From Podaxis mareebaensis (Eukaryota; Basidiomycota; Agaricomycetes; Agaricales; Agaricaceae), in contig JAEUWP010000266.1 in assembly GCA_018524725.1 (NCBI GenBank), positions 1 to 64,000 of the forward strand: 64,000 nt of DNA. Reading direction: 5' to 3'. The position numbers and the translations under genes are program-made. Positions within the stretch are counted from its first letter, which is position 1, and every line of letters starts with the position of its first letter. Below, piece after piece: positions 45,033-56,719 of the stretch. The notes beneath the pieces were generated by a model. It was not told the DNA's origin and did not search any database. It saw only the letters and a program-made list of their open reading frames with translations.

Positions 45033-47648
45033 TGTGTGCTTTCCGAATCATTCAGTCTTGCCTGCGGGTTATATTTATGTTGTTATCATAATTTTACGTG
45101 TTTCACATGAACGTCGCTTCTGAGAAAGACATGCGGACGGTTTCCTGTGACAGGATACCGACGCACACGGCGTGATGTCGGTGGGAGCTGGGAACATGGG
45201 GGGTTCGATGATGGAGAATAGTAGGTGATCCGGGTAGTTTCAGGTTGGCGTGCCTTGGGCCTGACTGTGTATATCTGCTATGACAGTCACGGGCATTAAC
45301 ATTAACAAGGGTGATCAGGCACGAAAGCAACAACGACGTGATGTTCGACTTACTTTCTAGATTGTGGCGCATCCGGGCAAAGAATAAACCTCGCGAGCTC
45401 CAAGTGTGAAATCTCGCCCACAGGCGTGCCATGTGACAGCGTCACACAAGGGTTTCCCGACGCACCTACTCGACTATATCCGACCCCCTCACAAGAGATC
45501 ATCGTAGTTTTGCATCTTCGCTACACTATCCCAATTTATTCCCTAATCCGTTGCTAATATCTCACCGCAGAGACCGGGACACACCTTCCCGGTGGTCACT
45601 AGCCTTCACAACCTCTCACGTACTATTGTTGCACAGGAAACCGGTCATTGGTGTCATGGACATTTTGACATATTTCCTTTTAGGTCGAAAGCTCATGAGC
45701 CTGAACCAGCTGTGTGGCTGCTATGGATCCGGGAGACCCCCTAGTTCTCGTCGATTGATGATCTCGAAGTAGCGTTGACTGGTAGGTATGTACCTACTAC
45801 ATCCGACGTGATGATGTCCTGCGGATTATTGCCGAATTCATCAAACGTATGATGGGCAGGAAGCACATCAATATCTCAACGACGCTCAGACTCCGATATC
45901 GCAGGCTTAACAAACCTGACAGGGTGATTTCAGTATTCGTCCCACTCTCTTCATCTATTTACATTGCCTTGCGAGAAGTATGGTATAATACCTAAAACAA
46001 GTAGGAGATGGTTTGAGCTAGTATAGTGCAAGATACATATAAATGCCACCTCATCGGAAATAATCAACCAACAGTAACTCCAGCTGTCGAACAGCGCAGC
46101 GCGATACTTCATACTCCCCATATACTCAAGGTCCGAGTTATTGCACTGAAACACCCGGCGTAGCACGCCCATGGCGACCCTTCCCCAGCTAAAACACTCC
46201 TCCATGCCCCAGATGCAATTAGCGCCGGAGTTCGTGCTGCCTCATGCTTGTACTCCCCCTTTGCACTCCCTTCTCTATCAATGTCACCACCATCGCTCTG
46301 TTTCTTTGCCATACGATCTCTCCGCTATATGCTTGCTGCATTATAGACTTTTTAAGACGTATTTCCAGCGGCTCCTTTGATCCTTCGTCTCTGACAGGTC
46401 TCGGTCTCTAATCACGCACGAACTTCTTAATATTGTACTCTGCCTATAACTTCGGTAGCTATATGATGAGGCTGAAAATCCGACAAGTTTTATGCGTAAG
46501 ACACCCTTCTGACCGTCTTGCCTCTCTAATTTATCTTGCTCCATCATCGCCCTTCAAGAAGACTGCCCCCGGTGGCCTCGTTAAGTCCCTTTAGGTCCCA
46601 TCCCGACGTCTACCTTATCCATGCTGGAATACATGGGAGTGCTGGGAGAAAACACATAAATACCTTAAAGAGTCGATCCTATTGACCTTGAATCTCTTCG
46701 ACCGAGAGGAAGTCCATTATTGGACTAACCGTCCAGATTATGAACGGAGCTACGGCATTACTGGCACAAGAAACGGAGAACACAAGAGGGAAATGGCATC
46801 CCAGACCACTGGGTTTGTTTCGCCGAGACGATCTCTGGTGCCAGGAAACTACAACTAGCATAGACCTTGTGCAATTGTTCTTAGTTCTACTAGAACTGAC
46901 TGAAAAATTAACGTTCCGTCTAAACCCTTGAAACAGGCTATAGTGCTCTCAGACTACTATCTCGAAAGCCACAATGGCTCGTCAAAGACTGCGAGAAGGT
47001 CAAAACTACTGTTCGGCCGGCTGACGAAGTACGATCAGACCATCACCGACTTCCCAATGTCCCGGAGGCTCCATTTATAGATATGCACGTGACTAAGTTC
47101 ATCTAATCTTATCTTGTGTCCCTGATGATATATCCAATTCACCTCCAATGACCACCTAATGTACCCATCGATGACGACATACCACTCCCCCTCCCACTCT
47201 CCTAACACGAACCTCAAAACCCAAGCATTCCAGTTCCAAACGACAGCCTCACTCACAACACACGCCAAAGTCCAAGGGGATACCCCCAAACCCTAGGAGT
47301 TTCCCACTCAAAAATCATGTGCTTAACCACATCCCTCTGAGAACACCAGAAGCCCCTTTCGCTGACTCACTCAAATTCTCAGATGATCATTGGATTGATC
47401 ACGGCTGGCTCTATCTGGACAGCCAGAAGTACACGCAACCTCGTTGTTCAAGACGACGAGGAACCATCGCAGGAACCAACACCTGACACACGCGAAGAAC
47501 TTTCACCGCAGCCGCAGTCGCAGTCGCAGTCGCAGTCGACTCGACAACAGCCTCGCGAGTCTCATCGACCACCGCAGCATCATCGATCCGTGAGCCCGGA
47601 ACGTCCTAGGACAAAGCATAATTCCAGGCAGGAACAAGTCTCAGAAGC
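45033..47648. other. Gene-poor region
   Basis: About 2.6 kb without a convincing gene. A plus-strand frame from 47383 (107 codons, Gln/Ser/Pro-rich with a CAGTCG microsatellite at about 47514-47539) overlaps the start of the dehalogenase gene in another frame. It may be leader sequence or an upstream open frame. Confidence 0.45.
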
Positions 47649-48875
47649 ATGTCAACCCAAGCGCAAACGCAAACGCCATCGGAAGCGCGGAGCAAGAAGT
47701 CCTTGAAAGACGTCGAGGCGTTTATCTTTGATGTGTTTGGTACCGTAGTAGATTGGCGTACGTCCGTCGTGAGGGAGTTACAGGAACTAGGAAAGAAGCA
47801 TGGTACCAGTACGTGCTTCCACCTACTCCTTCCAATTGTTCAACTAGCTAACCGATCTTATTATTTTTTTCACGTGTTTGGTGTAGATCCCAGTTCCGTT
47901 GACTGGAGGAAATTCGCACAAGAATGGAGGACCGCTTACATGCAGAATACGTGCGTCCACTATCTACCCCTTCACCCACCACGAAACCTCATGACGACGG
48001 TAATAGCTTTCGCATTGCACACGAAGGATCCCCCTCGGGTTCATTCAACGTCGACATTATGCATCGCCAGGCGAGTCTAGTGCACCACTGAACAGCACCA
48101 GTCCTAACGTCCCACGCATGGGGACATCCGCGGTATAATTAGATTCTCGATGAACTCCTCACCAAACCTGAATGGGCAACATACGGTTCCTCATGGACAG
48201 AGGAGGAAAAGCGCGAGTTGAACCTCGTGTGGCACCGGCTGGACGGTACGTCCATTCATCCTTGTCTCTATGCTACGGTGAATTAAGCGGTGGTGTTGGG
48301 CTTAGGTTGGCCAGATGCCGTACCATGGCTTAATGAGCTGAAGAAACACAAGGTTATAGTTACATTATCGAACGGAAACATGCGTTTATTGGTCGACATG
48401 GTGAGCTTGCATGTTTGTTTCGTTTTTCCGGAACATGCTCAACAAGAGATGAAATTCATCCAGGCGAAGCACGCAAACCTGCCTTGGGACACGATTTTCT
48501 CAACGGAGCTTTTTGATACTTTCAAACCGTGCGTATTCCCCACCGCCTCCTACCCGTTAACGCACCGACTTACTCTCACATCCATCCACGTCATATTCAT
48601 TCGCATTCGTGATGATTAGAAACCCGAAAGCCTACCTGTCAGTCGCTCGGCACCTCTCACTCCCGCCAGAGAAATGCGCGATGGTAGCCGCACATATATT
48701 TGATCTGCGTGCCGCAGGGAGTTTAGGTTTGAAGACGGTATACGTTCCGCGTCCGGATGAAGATGCAGGTTTGAAGGCGGGTGAGGTTGTGAAGACGAAA
48801 GACGAAGGAGGAGATGTGGATTTTGTAGTTGATTCGTTTGAGGGGATTGTTAAGCTTGTTAGGGGTCCAGGTTAG
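47649..48875 (+). CDS. Haloacid dehalogenase, type II-like (HAD superfamily)
   Basis: Seven exons (47649-47808, 47887-47950, 48007-48070, 48143-48245, 48306-48400, 48464-48528, 48620-48875) give 268 residues, normal for L-2-haloacid dehalogenases. Motif I is AFIFDVFGTVVDWRTS with the nucleophilic Asp. HAD motif II is VIVTLSNGN. The motif III Lys lies in the FDTFKPNPKAYL block, and the C-terminal acid region is MVAAHIFDLRAAGSLGLKTVYV, where the usual AAH.wDl pattern is kept. Cap residues include NVDIMHRQILDELL. Intron 3 is a GC-AG intron (CAG|GCGAGT). The likely activity is hydrolysis of a small 2-halo- or phospho-compound; the natural substrate is unknown. Confidence 0.9.
48071..48142 (+). 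other. GC-AG intron in the dehalogenase gene
   Basis: The donor reads CAG|GCGAGT at 48071 and the acceptor TAATTAG ends at 48142. Joining gives ...DIMHRQ-ILDELL, the conserved order in this family. No nearby GT would keep the frame. This is the second GC-AG intron in the window. Confidence 0.75.
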
Positions 48876-48876
48876 G

Positions 48877-48975
48877 CTGATTGGCTGATTGGTTATTGGC
48901 TACTTGGCTATTTGTTATTGGTCGTTGGCTATTGGCTATTGGCTATTGGCTATTGGCTGCTGGCTGTTGGCTATT
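48877..48975. repeat. 7-bp minisatellite (TATTGGC)n with variants
   Basis: Directly after the dehalogenase stop codon, about 100 bp consist of imperfect tandem TATTGGC-type units. A core of four perfect units (about 48928-48955) is flanked by units with single changes such as TGATTGGC and TGTTGGC. Probably a 3'-UTR length polymorphism. Confidence 0.9.
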
Positions 48976-50577
48976 GTCGCGCGGTGTATTTTTAGGACTC
49001 CATCTCAAGAGTACATCACTTGGTTAGAATCTGGTATTGTCGGTTCTCCGGAAGAAAAATTTTCTGCTACATCATGTGCCGCAGGAGACCCCATTTATTT
49101 ATCATTACTGGCCCGAGAATCGGGAGCTTAAAACTGAAGCGAGCACATACACAACGCGATTTCCAGACTTTATCCATTCATTTTTACAAACACCCAAGTT
49201 TCATCCTGTAAAACAACACCCACTAAAGAGTCGATCACTACCTTCAAAAATCAGCCGCAGTCGGGCGCCGTGTCACCTCGTGTCACCTAGACACGTTCTG
49301 GAATCAGTCACACGACATTCAGCGGGTTATGCACGATATAGGAGAGGTGACGGCTAGAATGACCGGTGTGTTCCAAAAATAGAAGCTTATCTATATAAGG
49401 CTCTGTCATAGGGTGATCAAGGTGGGAATCGGGCAATTTTGGGCGGCTTATTTGACTGCTGTGATAGAAATATGGACGGCGATTCGGCGAGTGGAGAGAA
49501 ATTTTTTAGGGGGAGGGGAAGGGATACCTTTGAGGCTGAGGAAGGGTTAGTGAGCGCTGAGTGCTGACCGGAACTCCGAAGTTCTGTGTGATGATGCATC
49601 AGTCGATTTGTGGAGAGTTGGAGTGTGTTAGTGTTAGCGGGTGGCTGGATGCGTGGTGCTTGGAGTTGAAGTTGATGTGTGATGTATGATGTACGATGTA
49701 TGAAAAATTTTGGTGTAGGTAAGGTGACAAGTTCGATGTGTTAATCGAAGGGCTTTCAAAGAACGTTCGCTGCTTCGGCTGAGGATAAGATTCATTCATA
49801 TGGTAACCTGGGCGACAAATTGAATTGCGGTCAGGCGGAAGGCACTGGAAACAAGAACGGAATCAGTCGAGACAAGGGAATGGGTAATAGAGACTTGGCA
49901 GGCCCCCGGAGATGGGTGTGGTTTTGACGAGTGGATGAATGGACTTGGCTGGAAAGGTGAACAATGTTGATGCCCTATTGGGTTATTTTCATCTGCCGAG
50001 GTTCGGCGCCAATGGTCATATGGGTCAGGAGGAATGTAGGACGTGTGCTCGATGTATGGAGTCGCCGCACAATGAGAGCTATAGTTGCAGTCGCCGCTGA
50101 CGAGGATGGACCGATTCATTCGAGCACTCACCTCACAACTGTACGTACATGAGCTCGGAATCGAAAGTGCGGGGCGGATAATTGGGGCGGTTGCCGTGAC
50201 AATGAGTGATCCAATTCAAGTGATCGACCGGGAAGTGGGTATTTGTAAGAGTTTGTACGCGGTTTTTGAATCGCTCGGAGCGGAGTGTGAAAAAAGTTAA
50301 TTGTGACAATTGTTGCGGGACAATGGAGGAGAGAGGGCTATTAAAGCAGAGACGAGCGTACAAAAGGAAGACGTCCCTCACCCAGAGTCCTTCCTTCATC
50401 GTACACTCCCTCGCTGTGCGAAGTGTTCACGACTCTTCCCCTTCTTTATCCCCTTTCTGTCCTTTATTAACCTCCCCCCGTGCACCACTGCCTCGCACGC
50501 CCCACGTTCCCATCCCCCACACGCTCTCTCCACACGTTTAACGCCCAAACTATCCATTCAATCATCGCTTTACTACG
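48976..50577. other. Intergenic with LPMO upstream region
   Basis: No gene found over 1.6 kb. The right end (50330-50577) is pyrimidine-rich with a CTATTAAAG motif near 50338 and is the probable promoter and leader of the LPMO gene. Confidence 0.45.
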
Positions 50578-51820
50578 ATGAAGACCTCTGCCCTCTTTGT
50601 CCCCCTCCTCGCCGCCGCCTACGCCTCGGCTCACGGCTTTCTCGCAACCCTAACCGTGAACGGCAAGGCCTTCAAAGGCAATGTCCCGAACGGCAAAACC
50701 GATCCAAGTGTCATTCGCCAAATCGGAGACGTCAGCCCAGTCAAGGGCGCCAACAACCCTTCTATCAACTGTGGAATTGACGCTGGACCAGCGTCGCTCG
50801 TTGCGGATGCTAATCCCGGCGATAAAATCACCTTTGATTGGAGAGGTGGCGATATGAGCTTTGTAAGTCCACTCTCGCATAGTCGGTTGAAGTGTGGATA
50901 TTGATGATTGATTTTACGTAGTGGCCGCATAACACCGGTCCTATGTTGACCTATATGGCTTCGTGCGGTGATCAGACTTGTGACAAGTTTGATTCGACCA
51001 AGGCCAAGTGGTTCAAGGTTCAACAAGTCGGTCGCAAGTCCGATGGCAACTGGGCTCAAGCTGATCTCAGTGCGTTCTTCTCTATCATCCCATTTTTCCG
51101 CATATAATTAATGTTTGTCCTCTTTGTGTAGTGAAAGGCGGTGTCGCGTCCATGACCCTCCCCTCCAACATTGCTCCGGGCAACTACCTCATCCGTCATG
51201 AAATCATCGGTCTTCACCTTGCCACCTCCCGCGGTGGTGCCGAGTTCTACCCTGCCTGCGCACAGCTCAAAGTCGGCGGCAGTGGAAACGGTGCTCCCAA
51301 GGACTCTGAACTTGTCAGCTTCCCTGGTGCCTACTCCGATGATGACCCAGGCATCTTCGATCGCTCCGTCTACGATGAGAATGCCGACTACACCTTCCCT
51401 GGCCCTCAGATCGCTGCCTTCGTTAATGGTGGTTCTGATTCTGGGTCTTCCGGGTCTTCAGGCAACTCGGGCAATTCTGGCAACTCGGGCAACTCAGGCA
51501 ACTCTGGGTCCTCCGGAAACGGTGGTAACTCGGGTGCTTCCTCTACCTACGGTCCTGGGTCCGGGTCTGGTTCCGCCACCTCGACATCCAAGGCTGCCCG
51601 CCCTACAAAGTCGTCCTCTCCCTCCAGCAACAACAGCAACGCCGGATCTGCACCGTCTAAGTGCAAGCTGAAGAAGTCCCAAAAGCCCAATAACAACAAG
51701 ACCGTTTCCTCGCGAAGTGTTGATGATTCGACGTCGACTGGTTCGTCGTTGGATGTCAAGTACTACCCGAAGCATGTCAGCCGTATCATGCGGAATATCG
51801 CGTTCGGTAACACCCACTAA
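50578..51820 (+). CDS. AA9 lytic polysaccharide monooxygenase (GH61-type), secreted
   Basis: Three exons (50578-50862, 50922-51069, 51132-51820) give 373 residues. The signal peptide MKTSALFVPLLAAAYASA is cleaved before HGF, leaving the N-terminal His of the copper histidine brace. The second His is in WPHNTGPMLTYMA and the axial Tyr in AEFYPACAQL; all three copper-site residues are present. Cys pairs fit AA9 (SINC, ASCGDQTC, PAC). HEIIGLHLA is also typical. The catalytic domain ends near residue 235. A Gly/Ser/Asn-rich tail follows (GNSG repeats), then a Lys-rich extension, with no cellulose-binding module. It oxidatively cleaves plant cell-wall glucans extracellularly, fed by reductants or H2O2. 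Confidence 0.94.
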
Positions 51821-52754
51821 ACGTCTCCCGATGTTGGATGCGGTTGGGTTGGTCTGAGGGGCGCTAGCGTCTCTTGGCCGTGATGGGGGCTTGCCCCCGA
51901 TTTGTTCCCCTGGAGGGTGATTCATCTTGTTATGTTCTTGTTCATGTCTTCCTTAGTTCGTTCATGATTACATTCATCTCTGCGATGATGATGATGATCT
52001 AGCATATATGTGTATAGTTTGGTCACCCTCTCCTAGATCCCTGACGCGAGCGTTGGTACTTGCCTTTGTCTGCATTAAATCCCAGATCTTTGTGCTGATG
52101 TTGATTCGTCGGCGAGGCATAGAGTGTATGATTAACTTGTTATTGTATTGTAACTATGGTAAAATAAATCACTGGGCTGGATTTTTCCAGGAGCCTTGGG
52201 TCCTTTTGTGAGTTAATGAGTGATTTGGGATGGTGGTCATCGTTCAGGCAGAATGTTCTCAATTGGGCTTGCTTGACTACTCGGATGTTACCTGTGCTTC
52301 GAGGAATAGGGTTGAAGCCAAAAGATTTCCCTATCAACAATCGACCATGAAGCAGACAGAACTAGGCTAGAAGACTAGCCCCTTAATGCTGAAGAATCCG
52401 GGAGTATCGTCTGAACGGCGCCCCTAAGCGCCCCTCCAGTGCACATATACTAGGGACGCTGACAACCACCGGCATCCTTCCATTCGATGTTGTTTCATAG
52501 CTTTTGTTGTATTTAGCAACGACGACAGGGGTGAGTGGGCGGCGGTGGGTGGCAGTGTCCTGAAACGAGGTTTGTGTGGCTGTGTTGCCCCAGCCAGTAA
52601 GGTAACGAGGCTTGGAGAAACGTTCCAACCTATTTTAACCTCCTACGTCGACAACTTGCCACCCAACACCACCCACTCCTTACTACAAACGTTCTCTCTT
52701 CGTTTCGTCTCTTTATATTGTACTAGCTACTAGATTCTCTACCTGAGTACTACG
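51821..52754. other. Intergenic
   Basis: 3' flank of the LPMO, including a (GAT)n microsatellite at about 51983-51998, and the promoter of GNA1 with a pyrimidine-rich leader near 52690-52740. No gene seen. Confidence 0.5.
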
Positions 52755-53532
52755 ATGACTTCGCTCCCCACCTCGACTCCCTCGACTCCCAAGCAGTACC
52801 CTAACTGGACTCCTGACCACGAACTCGACCTCTTGTTCCACCCCGATATTATCCCGGTTCAAGTCAGACGTGAACTGCACCCAGACCTTCATGTACGTGC
52901 TTTATGCCCAATCTCAGCCAGTCCGCCACCTCACTCACACACCTCACACAACACAGATCCGCCCTCTCTCCCGGACAGACTACAACCGCTCCCACCTCTC
53001 CGTTCTCTCCGTTCTCACAGTCGTAACCGACCCCGGCTTGGCAGCATACCAAGCCCGCTTCGACCTCCTCCGCTCCGCCCCGCGCACCAACTTCACCCTT
53101 GTGATCATTGACAAACCTACTGACCAGATCGTTGCGGTTGGCAGTGTGTTTGTTGAACACAAATTTTTGAGGGGGTTGGGGAGTGTTGGGCATATTGAGG
53201 ATATTGCTGTGGATCCGAAGGTGCAGGGGAAGAAGCTTGGGTTGAGGATTATTCAGGCTTTGACGGGGATTAGTGAGAGGGAGGGGTGTTATAAGACGAT
53301 TTTGAATTGTAGTGATAAGAATATTCGTGAGTGGTTTTGTAGTTTGGTTGGGGTTGGACTGGTGGCTGACGGCTTCTTTTGGTGTAGCTTTCTATGAGAA
53401 GTGTGGGTATGTGAAGAAGGAGAACGAGATGGTGAGTTTCCCTTCTTTGTTGTGGGTTGTTCTTTGCTGACGGACCCCTCTCTGCTTTCGTAGGCCAAGT
53501 ACAACGAGCGCCCTGGTACTCCTAAACTCTGA
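52755..53532 (+). CDS. GNA1: Glucosamine 6-phosphate N-acetyltransferase
   Basis: Four exons (52755-52892, 52957-53336, 53398-53431, 53494-53532) give 196 residues. This GNAT-fold enzyme transfers acetyl from acetyl-CoA to glucosamine-6-phosphate on the way to UDP-GlcNAc, the precursor of chitin, GPI anchors and N-glycans; it is cytosolic. Family features are IRPLSRTDYNRSHLSVLSVLT, VAVGSVFVEHKFLRGLGSVGHIEDIAVDP, the acetyl-CoA loop VQGKKLGLRII and the C-terminal CYKTILNCSDKNIPFYEKCGY. An N-terminal Ser/Thr/Pro stretch precedes FHPDIIP. Expected to be essential. Confidence 0.95.
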
Positions 53533-56009
53533 TTCTTTTCACTCTTGGACTGTTTCTTTGGCTCTCCTTTGTGTCGCAGCTTGGACTCTTCTGGGATATC
53601 CTTTTTGACAACGGACCATCGCACCATTTTCATTTCCGCGTTATCATCATCATGCCCTTGTACATAGACTTCACGGACTCGTCTAATTTTATAATCAGCG
53701 ATCAATAACCAATATTCAATGGGTTCCTCGAATAGCCGAAGTGTTGCTCCTCGAGGGAGGCTTCGCAAGCACGTGGGGTGGATGTCTTGAAGGGGATTGA
53801 ATGTTGCAGATTGGATGTTGAATCGACCTCATGGTACGCTAGGGTTCGGATCGAGATCGCGGTCAAGCCTCGGATGTGTCCAAGTTTGAACGAATGTGCT
53901 TTGCGTTCGGACGCGAATTCTTGACACTGTTGACCAGGGCTTCAATGGCGGGTAGCAGAGGCTCGGGGGTTGTTCGACCTATTCGGCACTGTTGTCTCTC
54001 TATACGAAATGGTACACTCCACTTGCGACAAGGGTGTGAGGGAATGTGTCTCTGGAACCGAAAAGTGTCTGCCCCTGTGGGATGGCGAGACCAACTTCCC
54101 GCTAGTATGACTCTGACCTCTGGAGTTCCCTCTACGAGGCACTGGTGTCCGACCACTGATATCTAAATTTGGATCTACGAATTGTTGGGAGAACACCTCC
54201 TGCTCTACAGTACCTACATCTTCGAGGAACCCGGGTACCTCACCTTGGGTGTAATGGCAAGCTGCAGAATTCATGGATCGTTATATAATTCCTTCACCAG
54301 GAAACTTTGTCTTTGTTCGTTGTCCCGGATCTTTTCTTTGAGAACGTATTCTATCTTGCATATAGGCTAGCGGAGGACGAGGACGGTTTTGCAGGAGAGA
54401 TTGTCGACCTTGGCATCCTCTCAACCCTGGGAATAGGCGCTTTACGAATCCAAGTCTTCGTGGAAGTCGTCGAGACGACAAACAATAGCCTGTGGATTCC
54501 TTACTGGAAGCCGGTGGTAATACACCTACGGCTTCAATCGAATCATGTCCCTACAAAATGTCACCCTCACCCTTTTCCTCAGTTCCGAACATTGGACATG
54601 GTGGATCACCGGTCGCTCGGGACCGGGGCTTCTGGTCATTTGAATCGAGAAATGTTAACAATCCTTCTGTTTTCTCATTTTCTGGCCTTTCTGCTTTCTG
54701 CGGGTTCTGCCCTTCGGTTGGCTACAGGCATATTATTTTTGGTGGATAGACACCCTAAATGATGCCCCCCCACTTGGCGTGAGTCCGTCTTCTGTACGTG
54801 TGCATTCCTTCGAGCATAGGAAATGACTCGGCGAACTCCTTCGACTCCATTGACCCTTCAAGCGCGCTCCGTTGGGGAACCCTAGACTTTCAGGCTCTTC
54901 CATTCTATGGATCTATAAGAGAACTAAACACCATCGGGATCGAGGCGCCTCTGGCAAAAGGGGGAAGGTCTAACGTGGTCGCCTAACTCGTTTGAAAAGA
55001 GCGTGTTATGTGGAGTAGCGGACGAGCTGCGAAGTTTGGATTTATGAAAATGTGACCTGGGTCGACTGCTCGTCGGAACCAAGGGCTGTCAGGGAGATTA
55101 GATCAATCTGTATCGCTTGTGGCGCTAGGGATTTCAGGGTACATGAGCATCGAACGTCCGGGCTCCACCCAAAAGGCAACAGTACCCTCAAAACATGGTG
55201 CCACTGTTTATGGGAAGAACTGTTCTCTCGGGGCGCTGTGGGGTGTCTATCTTGCGTTGAGAGCTCAGGGCTTTGTTCCTCTCGGGACGATTTCGCGAAG
55301 AGAGTGTAATGTTAAACCCGCAGTTCAGTTCCAAAGGCAGTATGCCGCTCGGGCTCTTTTCGTTGACGCTGAGCTGTGTGAGAAGGGGGGGGACTGTGCG
55401 GGAATTCGAGATCAACGAGTAGTGAGAAACCCACTGGAAGAAAAGGGAGAAGGCGGATTGTGATTGGTCAGGTCCTGGGGTGTTGGTGGTTGCATAGCTT
55501 GGAACTACTGGATGGGGGATACAGTAACACGTTGGTTGTGTATAGCGTCCAGATCCAACTTACTTGTCCTCGTATCTCAAGGCTTGGTCACTAATGATGC
55601 GAGATATTTTGGGTAGATTCTCTTTAGGTCTCGGCCAGCCTCATAAGCAAACATTTCCGTTTAACAGAGTGGGTCCATTAACCTGGGCCGTAGGCCTCAA
55701 TTTGGGTTATCCTAACGGGTGCTTAGCTTCCTAGAAACACGAGAGTGTAAGATAATGAAGTCCGTGCTATAACTCGGTCCTGGGTTCCAGTGACAGATCA
55801 CACCGGAAAATATACGGAAGACAGAGGGTCGAGAATGTTTGAAGTCAACAGCAGTCTTTTGTCTACCAAGTTCCCGATGCCATGAACACGCCTTCCGTGA
55901 GTAGCTCGTCAGGGCGAAGTTTGTCGGTGTACCGCGGATGTCCTGACCTTAGATTCTTGCCGTTGATGGCACTATTGATTGCTGTAAACTATGGCGCTAT
56001 GGCTCTATG
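53533..56009. other. Gene-poor region
   Basis: About 2.5 kb with only short open frames in all six frames, none with splice logic, domain motifs or signal peptides. Nothing was recognised. With the flanking relics it looks like decaying non-coding sequence. Confidence 0.5.
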
Positions 56010-56700
56010 AATGGACCCATCCAACTCCTTCGTAGCTCGTTGCAATTGGTTCTCCTCGAGAAAGGATATCCCTTTCGAGTACGTTAACATAGACCTCATG
56101 AAGGAAGAGCGTAAGGTCGTCGAATCTTGGCTGAGTATTCTCTTGGACAAGGTTCTGTCATTGCAAGCGCAAATTTTTAGACCGCTAAATAAGTTGTATC
56201 TGACTAATATATTGAAAGGACGATGCTGGGTTCCATCTTGTATGAAAGCCACGCAATCGCTCGTTTCCTCGAGAAATATCCGAATCAGGGAGCCAAGCCG
56301 AAGCTAGTTGAACAGGAGCTTCTCAACTTCAATTTCTCCGCTTCCTCCATTATTTTCGAGCTTCTTAACAAAATAAAAAGTAAGTTATGTATGTAATATG
56401 ATTCGAAGTTATCTCCAACTGAACAAGATCGAGGATACTCTTTGGGGAATAGGCTTCCAGGTAGTCAAAGGGTGACGGAGACCCTCGCTGACGCCTACGG
56501 CCGATACTCTCGAAAGAAAAATACATTGCGGGTGATGTGCACGATTTTTTCCCGGTCATCTTCTGTTTTGGTGCTAAATAGAATTCTAACCCATCGTATG
56601 ATCTCTGCCGTATTCCAGTTTGCGGCCGGCTCACTAAAGTGGGTATGCATCTCTTAAAGGAAAGGCGTAACGTCCAGAGATGGTTCAACGAGCTCACGAG
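56010..56700 (+). pseudogene. Glutathione S-transferase-like relic
   Basis: Fragments of a GST are in order but in shifting frames. There is KDIPFEYVNIDLMKEER from the thioredoxin fold (about 56062-56110), then ILYESHAIARFLEKYPNQGAKPKLVEQE (about 56236-56320) covering the glutathione-binding ESHAIARFL motif. A C-terminal piece GMHLLKERRNVQRWFNELTSREFW lies at about 56643-56714. Between them the QPFGQVP segment is lost and stops interrupt. No continuous or spliced frame can be built, so it is a dead gene. Confidence 0.7.
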
Positions 56701-56719
56701 CCGGGAATTTTGGTGGTTA

